Assembly (NCBI RefSeq): GCF_007988945.1
Contig: NZ_BJVC01000002.1
Coordinates: 62,001 to 126,000 of the forward strand
Origin: Swaminathania salitolerans
GTDB lineage: Bacteria > Pseudomonadota > Alphaproteobacteria > Acetobacterales > Acetobacteraceae
DNA length: 64,000 nt
Direction of reading: 5' to 3'
The translations under genes were made by a program, and so were the position numbers. A model generated the notes under the pieces. That model did no database searches. It was not told where the DNA came from and saw only the letters and a list, made by a program, of their open reading frames with translations. The first letter of the stretch is position 1. Each line of letters opens with the position of its first letter. Shown here one piece after another: positions 36,891 to 45,452 of the stretch.

Positions 36891-38497
36891 CAGACCGATC
36901 CTCTGCTGCATTCCGCGACGAGAGGGGGAGATGCAATGCGCCGATCCGGCGCGATCGCTCTCGTCTTTCCCAGATCGCCGATCATGAGATCCGCGCTGAT
37001 GCGGGCCCCCTCGAAGATTACCGGAAGACCGCTGCCCGGATGCGTGCCTCCCCCGGCAAGGTAAACGCCTTTCACATCGTCGAAACGGTTGTGCGGGCGC
37101 CTGTGAAGCATCTGACCCAGCGAGTGGGCGAGGTTGAAGACCGCCCCGCGATGCACGGCGTGATCGTCCTGCCATTCCTGCGGCGTGACGGTTTTCTCGA
37201 CGAGTATCCTCTCCTCGATATCGCCGAAACCCGCATCCCTGAGGCGGGCCAGAACGATCCGGCGCGCGCGCTGCCGCGCGGACTCATCCCAGACGAAACC
37301 GTTTTCGTGAAGATTGCCGACGGGCATGAGAACATAGAGCGCCGTACATCCCTCGGGCGCCTGACCGGGATCGGTGACGCCGGCATTCTGCACATAGAGC
37401 GAGGCCTTGTCGGAGAGGACCTTCCCCTCCTCGATCTCAGCGAAGTTCCGCTCGTAGTCCCGGGAGAGAAAGATCGTGTGATGCGCCTGGTCGGGCATCT
37501 CGCCCCTGAGGCCGAGATACATCATGAAGGTCGAGCACGAGAATTTCTTTTCGGCAATGCGCTCGTTGCGCCATTTCCTGCGGGTCGTGTTGGGGAGAAG
37601 CCTCTGGATCGTGTGGGCGAAATCGCCATTGACAACGACCGCGTCGGCACGGATCTCCCCCTGTCCGGTCCTGACCCCTGTCGCGCGCCCGTTCTCGGTG
37701 CGTATTTCCTCTACCGGCGTGGAGAGCGCGAACTTCACCCCCAGTGCCTCCGCCGCCTGTTTCATGGCAGCCATAACGGCTTCGGTGCCCCCTCGGGGGT
37801 GAAAAATGCCGAATTCGTGCTCCATGAAACTCAGGATCGTGAAGAGCGACGGGCAGCGATAGGGCGACATGCCCAGATATTTGCTCTGGAAGGAGAAGGC
37901 GAGACGCGTGCGGGGATCCTTGAAATAGCGGGCGAGATCGCTGTCGATCGAACGCAGCGGGGCGAGAACCGGAAGGGCCCTGATCATGTCCGGACGCACG
38001 AGATCCAGCGCCGAGTTGAAGGGCCGCTGGAGCGGCGCGATGAAGCGATCGAACTTGCCCCTGTTGTCGTCGAGGAAGCGCCGGACGTGTTTCGCGTCCT
38101 GTGGCGAGATCTTTGCGATCTCCGCTTCGAGACGCTCCGGGTCGGTCGTGACGGCGAGACGGGGACCGTTCTCGAAAACGAGATCGTAGAGATGTTCGAG
38201 CCTGGTCAGGCGTACCATCTCATCGAAGGAAAAGCCGCATCGGGCAAATATCTCCCGGATGATCTCGGGATAGAGAAAGAAGGTCGGACCGATATCGAAA
38301 CGGAATCCCTCGAACTCGAAACAGGAAGACCGACCGCCGACACGGTCCTCCTTCTCGAAAACGGTGACTTCGGCACCCTCATGGGCAAGCAGCATTGCAG
38401 ATGCAAGCCCCCCCGGCCCGGCACCGATCACCGCGATCCTGCGTGAGGCGAGAGACTGGTTTTCTGAAGAACGGTCCATTTGGGCGCTTGCGGCCAT
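36890..38497 (-). CDS. crtN: Carotenoid desaturase, CrtN-like
   Basis: A 535-residue phytoene-desaturase-family protein. FAD site RIAVIGAGPGGLASAMLLAHEG (about 20-41), then FEKEDRVGGRSSCFEFEGF and RFDIGPTFFLYPEII. The C-terminus has VKGVYLAGGGTHPGSGLPVIFEGA, the second FAD-contact signature. The best guess is desaturation of a C30 backbone (4,4'-diapophytoene, or squalene-derived material, as known for Methylobacterium-type pathways). No diapophytoene or squalene synthase gene is in the window. It lies 129 bases after the aldehyde dehydrogenase gene. Confidence 0.82.
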   Translation of the reverse strand: MAASAQMDRSSENQSLASRRIAVIGAGPGGLASAMLLAHEGAEVTVFEKEDRVGGRSSCFEFEGFRFDIGPTFFLYPEIIREIFARCGFSFDEMVRLTRLEHLYDLVFENGPRLAVTTDPERLEAEIAKISPQDAKHVRRFLDDNRGKFDRFIAPLQRPFNSALDLVRPDMIRALPVLAPLRSIDSDLARYFKDPRTRLAFSFQSKYLGMSPYRCPSLFTILSFMEHEFGIFHPRGGTEAVMAAMKQAAEALGVKFALSTPVEEIRTENGRATGVRTGQGEIRADAVVVNGDFAHTIQRLLPNTTRRKWRNERIAEKKFSCSTFMMYLGLRGEMPDQAHHTIFLSRDYERNFAEIEEGKVLSDKASLYVQNAGVTDPGQAPEGCTALYVLMPVGNLHENGFVWDESARQRARRIVLARLRDAGFGDIEERILVEKTVTPQEWQDDHAVHRGAVFNLAHSLGQMLHRRPHNRFDDVKGVYLAGGGTHPGSGLPVIFEGARISADLMIGDLGKTRAIAPDRRIASPPLVAECSRGSV

Positions 38498-38625
38498 CAG
38501 GCGTGACTTTCTTGATACCGGGTGAGGCGAGGCTGAGCGATGAGCGCGCGATCCGGAGCGGGCGCACGCGTGAGAGACCCAGATGAAAACGGCGGTCGGG
38601 TCATACGGTTTCGCCCGGTCGCGCT

Positions 38626-39960
38626 TTAACCGCGGGCGGAGCGGAAGCCCGCAGGGAGGAGATGGAACGCGAAACGGCGTCGGACCGATACCGAGACCGG
38701 TCGCGTCAGGGCCCGGAGGCCCTCTATGCCGCGCGTCACGCCATAACCGCTCTGTTTGGCACCGCCGAAGGGGAGGCGGGGATCCGCGCTCGGAACGATC
38801 ACGTCGTTGATCGTGATGGTGCCTGCCTGGATCCGTCCGGCCAGAGCATTCGCGGCCTCTTCCGGTCCGAAAATACTGGCGCCCAGACAGTGTTCCGCTC
38901 TTTCGTCGAGGGCGACCGCCTCATCCATGGAACTGACCCCGATGATTGCGAACCAGGGGGCGAAGAGGTCGAGATCCGCCAGATCCGCATGGGCCGCGTC
39001 GAGACAGAAGATATGGATCTGCCCCAGACTCAGAACATCCCCGCCTGTTTGTGCCACACGCGCGCGGAGCGATTCGAGGCCGGGCGGGAAGGGACCTTCG
39101 TCCTCGATCCGGTCTCCCAGAAGGCAGCGCAACTGTTCCACCAGTCTCGGTACGGCGTGTTTGTCGATGAACACGCGGCGCGGAGCGATGCAGGTCTCCC
39201 CACGGTTCAGCAACGCCGAGAAGCAGAGTGCGCGGGCCACACGGGAAAGATCGGCATCGGGAAGAACGAACACGGGGTCGGCCCCCGACAGTTCCATGAT
39301 TGTGGGTGTCAGCGTGGCAGCGGCGGCTGCCGCAACCTTGCGACCCGTTTCGCGTCCACCGGTCAGGATGATGAGGTCATGGCGCCGGGCACAGGCATCG
39401 GCGCCCGCATCCTCCTGCAGAAGGGTGACAACGCCGCCGGGAAGACCGGCCCGGCGCAGAAGCGTCAGGAACAGGCTGAGCAGGGCTGTGCGTCCGGGGG
39501 CCGGTTTGAGGATGACCGTATTGCCCGCAACGATCGCCTGGAGGGTCTGTATCCCCGCAAGCATGAGCGGATAGTTTCCCGGAGCGAGGATGAGGATCGT
39601 ACCGAGCGGGCGTCGCTCGACCCGGCTCGTAACGCCTGCCAGCCATAAGGGACGCCCCAGGAGGGAGAGCGTCCCGGGCGAAAGAATCCTGCGTGCGTCC
39701 GTCAGGAGAAACCTGCAGGCAGAGAGAAGCGGAAGGATTTCCGCGACGAGAACGGTGCTGGCCGGGCGGTCGCGCATGAGATGCAGGATTTCCGGAAGCG
39801 CCCCGGTAAAGCCGCGCAGGAAGCGGCGCAGGATACGCAGGCGCGCATTCAGCGCGGTTTCACGCCAGAGGGCAAAGGCGGCCGAGGCGATATACGCTGC
39901 ATCCCCTGCGGATTTAGGAGCGGAAACGGGGTCCCTCACATTCGGGTAAGACGCGCGCAT
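38626..39960 (-). CDS. aldH: Aldehyde dehydrogenase of the carotenoid operon
   Basis: A 444-residue ALDH-superfamily enzyme, NAD(P)-dependent. ATG 39960 has GGAG six bases upstream; longer starts at 39987 and 40008 lack that. Visible motifs are ILAPGNYPLMLAGIQTL and AGNTVILKPAP (cofactor site), the general-base region MELSGADPVFVLPDAD, and the catalytic Cys in NRGETCIAPRR. PFGGAKQSGYGVTRG is the C-terminal signature. As first gene of the crt operon it probably oxidises a C30 carotenoid aldehyde to the carboxylic acid, like staphylococcal AldH. Symbol by analogy. Confidence 0.82.
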   Translation of the reverse strand: MRASYPNVRDPVSAPKSAGDAAYIASAAFALWRETALNARLRILRRFLRGFTGALPEILHLMRDRPASTVLVAEILPLLSACRFLLTDARRILSPGTLSLLGRPLWLAGVTSRVERRPLGTILILAPGNYPLMLAGIQTLQAIVAGNTVILKPAPGRTALLSLFLTLLRRAGLPGGVVTLLQEDAGADACARRHDLIILTGGRETGRKVAAAAAATLTPTIMELSGADPVFVLPDADLSRVARALCFSALLNRGETCIAPRRVFIDKHAVPRLVEQLRCLLGDRIEDEGPFPPGLESLRARVAQTGGDVLSLGQIHIFCLDAAHADLADLDLFAPWFAIIGVSSMDEAVALDERAEHCLGASIFGPEEAANALAGRIQAGTITINDVIVPSADPRLPFGGAKQSGYGVTRGIEGLRALTRPVSVSVRRRFAFHLLPAGFRSARG

Positions 39961-40307
39961 GGCCTGCTCCGATCCGTTGAGAGGCATTAACCCGTATGAC
40001 CGGAGCAAGTTCCGGTCCCTCCCGTCCCGGCCCCTGACGGGATGACTCCCGTGCCGCGTTCCGGCCTGGACGTATCGGCGAGGGTAGCGGTGACGCGAGC
40101 TTCCGTCTCTTTGTGATTATCGTGTGATATATCACGGAAAAGAGAAAACAAAAAACGAGACTCACGGCGCCTTTTCCCCTATCTTCAGTAATGCAGAAAT
40201 AAAAATATAGATTTCATAGTATAGACGTTTCGATATCTGCGGGATTCGGAATCGATCCTGTTCATAAAGATCACATTTCTGAATCCGCGAACAGGCGGGG
40301 ATGAGAT
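39961..40307. promoter_or_regulatory. Divergent regulatory region between carotenoid and kinase operons
   Basis: A 347-base region with no gene. The left half (39970-40080) is GC-rich with strong local hairpins: CCGGAgcaagtTCCGG near 39999-40014 and GACGGGA-TGAC-TCCCGT near 40036-40052. On the minus strand these would lie in the leader of the aldehyde dehydrogenase gene. The middle has the palindrome GTGATATATCAC. The right third is AT-rich (40190-40270) and probably carries the promoter of the rightward operon. Confidence 0.5.
40124..40135. promoter_or_regulatory. Operator-like palindrome GTGATATATCAC
   Basis: Exact 12-bp palindrome, preceded by a partial copy GTGATTATC at 40113-40121. It is well placed to control the leftward crt operon, the rightward kinase operon, or both. 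Spacing is shorter than FNR or CRP sites, so a GntR/TetR-like regulator is more likely; none is encoded nearby. Confidence 0.45.
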
Positions 40308-41849
40308 ATGAAAAATTCCACGCAGGCAATCATGGCGATCGATGAGGGAACCTCAGGCACGCGCTCGGCTCTCGTCGGAGCCGATGGTGCGGTGACCGCG
40401 CTGCATTATGAGCCCCTGACAGTCAACGCACCGCGCCATGGCGTGGTAGAACAGGATGCCAATCATCTGCTCGAGCGCACCGTCTCGGTCTGCCGCAAGA
40501 CGATCGCGGAAGCCAGGGAAAACGGTGTCGAGATCGTCGCTCTCGCGGTCGCAAACCAGCGCTCGACCGGCGTTCTGTGGGACAAGCAGACGGGCAGGGC
40601 GATCGTACCGGCCATCGTCTGGCAGGATACGCGTTATGCGTCTCTTCTGGCGCAGATGGAAAGCCGATGGGATCGCGAGCTGTTCGAAGTCGCGGGTCGT
40701 CCGATCGCAGGTTACGCCCTTTATTACTGGGCGGCCCAGCATATCCAGAACACCCCGGAGGTTTCTGCAGCATGGTCGAGGGGAACGCTGGCGTTCGGAA
40801 CCGTCGATACCTGGCTCCTGTGGAATCTGTCCCGTGACAAGATTGTCGTGACCACGCCGACGAATGCCGCTGCAGCCGGGTCGTTCGATCTGCGCCGCAA
40901 CATCTATTACGACAAATGGATAGAGGCGCAGGGCTTCCCGTCCGCTCTCCTGCCCGAACTCAGGGAGGAGAGCGACGATTTCGGATACACCGATGAATCG
41001 ATGCTCGGCATATGCGTGCCGATCAAGGCATCGTGCGGCGATCAGCATGGCGGCATGATCGGCCTGGGCTGCATCGGAACCGGTCAGGCCATGTGCCTGC
41101 ACGGTACCGGATCCTTCGTCGATCTCGTGACGGGGGAGAGCTTTCCGAAAAACACGGGTCTCAACGAGACGACGTTCAGCCTGATTGCGTGGCGTCGGCG
41201 CCAGAGATCGATTTTTGCGGTCGAGACGTTTTCTGCCACGACGGGATCCGCACTGAACTGGGCCTGCAACCAGATGGGATGGTTCGAATCCCCCCAGCAG
41301 ATCAGCGAGCTCGCCGCGCATGTGGACGATGCGCATGGGTTGATGTTCATGCCGACCCTGACCGGGTTGCGCCTTCCCCAGCTCTGTGTCGATGCGAGAG
41401 CGACGATGGCCGGCCTGTCGATGAGCCACAACCGCGCGTCTCTCGCGCGGGCGCTTCTGGAAGGGGTCGCCCATTCGGTGGTGTCGTGTACGGATGCGAG
41501 CAGCGCGGTGGCCGATCTCGCAGTAAGCGAAATCATTGTCGGTGGCGGGCTCTCATCGAGCACCACGCTTCTTCAGCTCCAGGCAGATCTTGGCGGGGTG
41601 ACGGTTCGTCATCGCCCGGGTTCGGCGCGCGCAACGCTTCGCGGCGCTGCGTTCCTCGCAGGATGCGACGGAACGTTCTGGGATGGGCTCGAGGCCGCAC
41701 GCGCGACCCTTCCGGAGGGGACGCTCTATCATCCCGCGATCTCGTCCGATGAGCGTCTCCAGAGGAGGGGCTATTGGCACGCGATCGCTGCCTCGGAAGT
41801 GGAGCGCGTCGCGTCGGGTTTCTATGCAGAACCCAGGCATGTGGCATGA
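40308..41849 (+). CDS. FGGY-family kinase, glycerol-kinase-like
   Basis: A 513-residue carbohydrate kinase. The N-terminal phosphate loop is AIDEGTSGTRSAL, followed by ANQRSTGVLWD, PAIVWQDTR, FGTVDTWLLWNLS, SCGDQHGGMIG and HGTGSFVDLV. The layout is closest to glycerol kinase. However, the residue equivalent to E. coli GlpK Glu84 (in NQRET) is Ser here, and the catalytic-Asp region is GDQHGGMIG rather than GDQQAALFG. It may therefore phosphorylate glycerol or a different polyol. It heads an operon with a GlpD-like dehydrogenase (ATGA overlap) and an alkyl-DHAP-synthase-like flavoprotein. GGGGATGAGAT ribosome site. Confidence 0.82.
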   Translation: MKNSTQAIMAIDEGTSGTRSALVGADGAVTALHYEPLTVNAPRHGVVEQDANHLLERTVSVCRKTIAEARENGVEIVALAVANQRSTGVLWDKQTGRAIVPAIVWQDTRYASLLAQMESRWDRELFEVAGRPIAGYALYYWAAQHIQNTPEVSAAWSRGTLAFGTVDTWLLWNLSRDKIVVTTPTNAAAAGSFDLRRNIYYDKWIEAQGFPSALLPELREESDDFGYTDESMLGICVPIKASCGDQHGGMIGLGCIGTGQAMCLHGTGSFVDLVTGESFPKNTGLNETTFSLIAWRRRQRSIFAVETFSATTGSALNWACNQMGWFESPQQISELAAHVDDAHGLMFMPTLTGLRLPQLCVDARATMAGLSMSHNRASLARALLEGVAHSVVSCTDASSAVADLAVSEIIVGGGLSSSTTLLQLQADLGGVTVRHRPGSARATLRGAAFLAGCDGTFWDGLEAARATLPEGTLYHPAISSDERLQRRGYWHAIAASEVERVASGFYAEPRHVA

Positions 41850-43525
41850 CAGGGCTCCTCTCCTGCGAATCGGCGCGGGTCAGGTCCATGGCCCGCGCGC
41901 GCAATGCTCCCGTGACGCTGAACAGACGGGACGCCTTTGCAGCACTCGGATCGGAAACATTCGATATCCTGATCGTGGGCGGTGGCGTTACCGGGGCGTA
42001 TTGCGCATTCGATGCCGCCCTGCGCGGCTATCGCGTTGCGCTCGTTGAAAAGGACGATTTCGCGTCCGGCACATCCTCCAAATCGTCGAAAATGGTTCAT
42101 GGGGGACTTCGCTACATCGAGCAGGGCAATCTCGGTCTCGTTGCTCATGCTCTGCTTGAGCGCCAGCGTTTCCGACGCAATGCGCGTCATCTTGTGCAGC
42201 GTCTTCCCTTCCTGTTTCCCGTGTCGGCAAGCGGGGGCGTATTCGATCCGCGTCTCGCGCGTGCGTTTGACGGGTTGCTCTGGACATACGATCTGGCCGG
42301 GGGCTGGCGCGAGGGTATCCTTCACAAGCGTATCGATCCCGCGGCCGTACTCGCTCATTGCCCGACCCTGAAGCCGGAGACCCTGCGCGGCGGGCTTCTC
42401 TATTATGATGGGCGCGTGGACGATGCGCGTCTTACCCTTTGTCTCATCCGGTCCGCAGCGGCTCTTGGTGCGGTGGTCCTGAACCGCGCCCGGGTCGCCG
42501 AACTCTCGCGCTATCGTAGCGGGCGTGTCGACGGAGCGATCGTACGGACGGATGAGGGGCGGGAAATTCGCGTGCGTGCGCGCTCTGTCGTCATGGCGAC
42601 GGGCATATGGCTGCGGGACTGGAAAGGCACGTGCGACGACACGCCTGCCTTGCAGGTCCGCCCTGCCAAGGGCGTGCATGTCGCGGTTCCCTGGATGAAA
42701 ATCCGCAACGATTGCACGCTCACGATACCGATGAGGGGAACGAAGCGCCGTGCCTCCATCACGCGATGGGGCGATGTTTCCTATATCGGAACCTCGGATA
42801 CCGATTATACGGGCGATCTCGACGATATCCGGTGCAATCGCGACGAGATGCTTGCCCTGCTGGAAGGGGCCAGCGACTCCCTGAATGTCACGCTGTCGGC
42901 GGATGACGTGGTCGGAACGATTGCAGGCTGTCGTCCTCTGGTCGCATCGGGACATGAGGGCAATACGGTCGATGTCAGTCGGGACCACACGGTTCATACC
43001 GGCCGGGATGGCGTCGTTACGATTGTCGGCGGCAAGATGACCACGTCACGCCATATGGCCGAGCAGACGATCGACGCGGTGGGCCGGATCCTCGGCCGGA
43101 GGCGTCCATGCCATACCAGGCACAGCTATCTTCTCGGTGCCGCCGGATACGACCCCCAGGCGACGCTCGCGACCGGAGGCATGGCCGCTCATCTCGCAGA
43201 GCGCTACGGAATGGAGGCCTGTTTCGTCAGCGATCTCATGGCCGCGGATGCAGGGCTTTCGGCCCCTCTTGTCGAGGGCCTCCCCTACACGCGTGCCGAG
43301 GCGGTCTTCGCGCTCCGCCACGAGATGGCGATGAGTGTGGACGATATTCTCTCCCGGCGAACCAGAGCGCGCTTCATGGCGCGCGATGCCTCTGCAAAAG
43401 CCGCGGAGGCCGTCGGGGAAATCGTGGCGCGGGAACGCGCGCTCGCGCCGGAAGTGATCCGAGCGCAGGTCGCCGATTACCGCGCCGATATCGCGCGGGA
43501 AAAAGCCGCATTACAGGAAGGATAG
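41846..43525 (+). CDS. glpD: Glycerol-3-phosphate dehydrogenase/oxidase (GlpD-like)
   Basis: A 559-residue FAD enzyme using the ATG at 41846 inside the kinase stop; an ATG at 41888 would remove a 14-residue leader. FAD site FDILIVGGGVTGAYCAFDAALRG (about 39-61), then VEKDDFASGTSSKSSKMVHGG and LRYIEQGNLGLVAHALLERQR, the GlpD signature. The C-terminal helical domain (YTRAEAVFALRHEMAMSVDDILSRR) is typical. It oxidises sn-glycerol 3-phosphate, or a related polyol phosphate, to the keto form with transfer of electrons to quinone or oxygen. Four bases separate it from the next gene. Confidence 0.87.
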   Translation: MTGLLSCESARVRSMARARNAPVTLNRRDAFAALGSETFDILIVGGGVTGAYCAFDAALRGYRVALVEKDDFASGTSSKSSKMVHGGLRYIEQGNLGLVAHALLERQRFRRNARHLVQRLPFLFPVSASGGVFDPRLARAFDGLLWTYDLAGGWREGILHKRIDPAAVLAHCPTLKPETLRGGLLYYDGRVDDARLTLCLIRSAAALGAVVLNRARVAELSRYRSGRVDGAIVRTDEGREIRVRARSVVMATGIWLRDWKGTCDDTPALQVRPAKGVHVAVPWMKIRNDCTLTIPMRGTKRRASITRWGDVSYIGTSDTDYTGDLDDIRCNRDEMLALLEGASDSLNVTLSADDVVGTIAGCRPLVASGHEGNTVDVSRDHTVHTGRDGVVTIVGGKMTTSRHMAEQTIDAVGRILGRRRPCHTRHSYLLGAAGYDPQATLATGGMAAHLAERYGMEACFVSDLMAADAGLSAPLVEGLPYTRAEAVFALRHEMAMSVDDILSRRTRARFMARDASAKAAEAVGEIVARERALAPEVIRAQVADYRADIAREKAALQEG

Positions 43526-43529
43526 GCAG

Positions 43530-45068
43530 ATGATCAGCAAGGATGCTATCGCCCGTGGCTATAATCACGGGGATTATGTCGTGGGTGCCCCTACGCCTCC
43601 CGCTTATGCCCGTTCCATGACCGAAATCGGCAAGACCGCCGGTCTTGCACGGGATCCCGTGATCGTCCCGAAACCGGTACTCGCGCAGCTCGAAGCGATT
43701 GCCGATCGGGTCCAGACCGCACGCGAGGACATCGTCACCCAGACGCGCGACTGGTGGTCGGGTACGAGAATCAGTGAGACGTCGGGCAGACCTGCCGTGA
43801 CCGAGGGCGCATTCGTCCGTGTATCGCGGGTGGAACAGGTGCAGGAGATCATGAAACTGGCCTTCGCTCACGCCATCCCGGTCACGGCCTCTGCGGGACG
43901 TTCGAATGTGACGGGCGCAGCCTTGCCCTTGCGGGGGGGTATCATCCTCGATCTCTGCGGTCTGAACCGCTTCATAGGGTTCGATGCCGGGAGCCAGCTG
44001 GCGGAAGTCGAGGCAGGTATTTTCGGCGATGTCTTTGAGACAGTTCTCCAGAGAGAACACGGCGTCACGATGGGACATTGGCCCTCATCCTTCGGAATAA
44101 GCACCGTCGGGGGCTGGATAGCCTGTCGGGGGGCGGGTCAGCTTTCCACCCGGTATGGGAAGATCGAGGACATGGTGCATACGCTCGATGTCGTTCTGGC
44201 CGATGGCCGTCTGGTCACGCTTGGCGGTTACCCACGCGCGGCTACCGGACCCGATCTCAAGCAGATCTTCATCGGCTCGGAGGGAACGCTCGGCATCATC
44301 GTGAGAGCACGGCTCAGAACGCATAGACTGCCGGACCATGCTTCAGCCCTCTGTTTCGGATTCCAGAGTTTTGCGGCCGGCCTGGAAGCCTGCCGACGCA
44401 TCATGCAGGCTGGCGCCACTCCGGCAGTTCTGCGACTGTACGACGCACTGGAGAGCGGCATCCAGTTCGACCGTCCCGGGACAAACGTCCTCCTCATAGC
44501 CGATGAAGGTCCGGAGCCGATCGTCTCGACCTGTCTTGAGCTCTGTCGTTCCATCTGCGAGGAAGAAGGAGAGACCCTTCCCGCAGAAGCGATCTTCGAA
44601 CGCTGGCTGGATACGCGCTATGCGACGGAAAAACCGGCCGAAGGCTTCACGCAGACGAGCGGATTCGTGGCTGATACGCTCGAGATGGCGGGAAGCTGGG
44701 GATGTCTCCCGCAGATTTATGACGAGGTGGTGGCTGCGATCAATGAGGTTCCCGGAACGCTTGCGGGCTCGGCGCATCAGTCCCACGCCTATCTCGAGGG
44801 GGCCTGTGTCTATTTCTCACTCAGGGCGGATATTCCCCCTGCGCACCGCGAGGAATGGTACCGCACGGTCTGGAAGTCTGTGAACGACGTCCTTCTGCGA
44901 TACAGGAGAGACGTCACGATAAGTCATCATCACGGCGTCGGTCTCCTGCGCGGACCATATATGGAGCCGGCACTCGGAGAAGGGTTCGAGGTTCTCAGGA
45001 CAATCAAGAAGGCGCTCGACCCCCGGAACATTCTCAATCCCGGCAAGATGGGATTTTCTCTCTCCTGA
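43530..45068 (+). CDS. FAD-binding oxidase, alkyl-DHAP-synthase-like
   Basis: A 512-residue vanillyl-alcohol-oxidase-fold flavoprotein. The FAD_binding_4 domain has PVTASAGRSNVTGAALP, LDLCGLNRFIGFD, MGHWPSSFGISTVGGWIACRG, YGKIEDMVHTLDVV and GPDLKQIFIGSEGTLGIIV. The C-terminal ISHHHGVGLLRGPYM is the active-site HHH motif known from alkyldihydroxyacetonephosphate synthase (AGPS). The similarity to AGPS is specific, not just to GlcD. Bacteria of this group are not known to make plasmalogens this way, so the substrate is open; an alkyl- or acyl-dihydroxyacetone phosphate is a guess. Third gene of the kinase-GlpD operon. Confidence 0.82.
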   Translation: MISKDAIARGYNHGDYVVGAPTPPAYARSMTEIGKTAGLARDPVIVPKPVLAQLEAIADRVQTAREDIVTQTRDWWSGTRISETSGRPAVTEGAFVRVSRVEQVQEIMKLAFAHAIPVTASAGRSNVTGAALPLRGGIILDLCGLNRFIGFDAGSQLAEVEAGIFGDVFETVLQREHGVTMGHWPSSFGISTVGGWIACRGAGQLSTRYGKIEDMVHTLDVVLADGRLVTLGGYPRAATGPDLKQIFIGSEGTLGIIVRARLRTHRLPDHASALCFGFQSFAAGLEACRRIMQAGATPAVLRLYDALESGIQFDRPGTNVLLIADEGPEPIVSTCLELCRSICEEEGETLPAEAIFERWLDTRYATEKPAEGFTQTSGFVADTLEMAGSWGCLPQIYDEVVAAINEVPGTLAGSAHQSHAYLEGACVYFSLRADIPPAHREEWYRTVWKSVNDVLLRYRRDVTISHHHGVGLLRGPYMEPALGEGFEVLRTIKKALDPRNILNPGKMGFSLS

Positions 45069-45116
45069 CGGGAGCGGAGCGAGCCCCGCCATTTGCTGTC
45101 CGATATGGAAACCAGA

Positions 45117-45146
45117 ACGGGGATGCGACCCAACCGGCATCCCCGT
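45117..45146 (+). terminator. Perfect 10-bp hairpin after the kinase operon
   Basis: ACGGGGATGC (45117-45126) pairs exactly with GCATCCCCGT (45137-45146), loop of ten, 49 bases beyond the stop at 45068. No T-run on the plus strand. Likely end of the operon. Confidence 0.5.
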
Positions 45147-45163
45147 CATTCCGTGAGATCTGC

Positions 45164-45353
45164 AAAAAAAACGGCGCGGGCAGGGAGGCATCAAGCCCGG
45201 GCGCATCCCGGGATTGACGAAACACCCCTCCCGCCGATCTCATATTCCGGTAAGGCGCGCGCATCCCCTTCAGGGTAAACCGCACCCGCGACTGCTCATG
45301 AGATCCCCTGCTGGGGCTTCGCTCATGGTTCGTCCGAGCGTGACGGTCACGCT
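45164..45353 (-). ncRNA. Candidate structured RNA of unknown class
   Basis: On the minus strand this 190-base stretch has several strong helices and ends in eight U. In 5' to 3' order: an exact AGCGTGAC-C-GTCACGCT palindrome (45337-45353); a stem-loop CATGAG-CCCC-AGCA-GGGG-CTCATG; GATCTCAT (45298-45305) that can pair instead with ATGAGATC (45236-45243); and a two-part hairpin GGCGGGAGG/CCTCCC(T)GCC (45179-45235) enclosing CCCGGG-ATGCG-CCCGGG. The U8 tract is 45171-45164. I recognise no Rfam class. It may instead be the 3' UTR and terminator of the iron alcohol dehydrogenase transcript. Confidence 0.35.
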
Positions 45354-45379
45354 AATGCGCTATTCACAAGTTCAAGCGT

Positions 45380-45410
45380 GACGATCGGCCCCCGAGACGG
45401 TCCGATCGTC
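45380..45410 (-). terminator. 9-bp hairpin downstream of the iron alcohol dehydrogenase
   Basis: GACGATCGG (45380-45388) pairs exactly with CCGATCGTC (45402-45410), 43 bases beyond the leftward stop at 45453. No T-tract, so it may be an imperfect or processing signal. Confidence 0.4.
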
Positions 45411-45452
45411 GTGTGTTCCGGTTTTTGCGTTCTCCGGGCCAATCGCTCCCGG

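Noticed and set aside
39970-40080. TPP-riboswitch-like string on the minus strand in the carotenoid leader (GAACTTGCTCCGGTCATAC)
   Set aside because: It resembles the 3' half of the thi box, but the essential CUGAGA element is missing (CCGGGA instead) and the helix order is wrong.
45236-45340. Possible cobalamin riboswitch on the plus strand
   Set aside because: ACCCGCGACTG is only faintly like the conserved core, no B12 box is found, and no gene follows on that strand.
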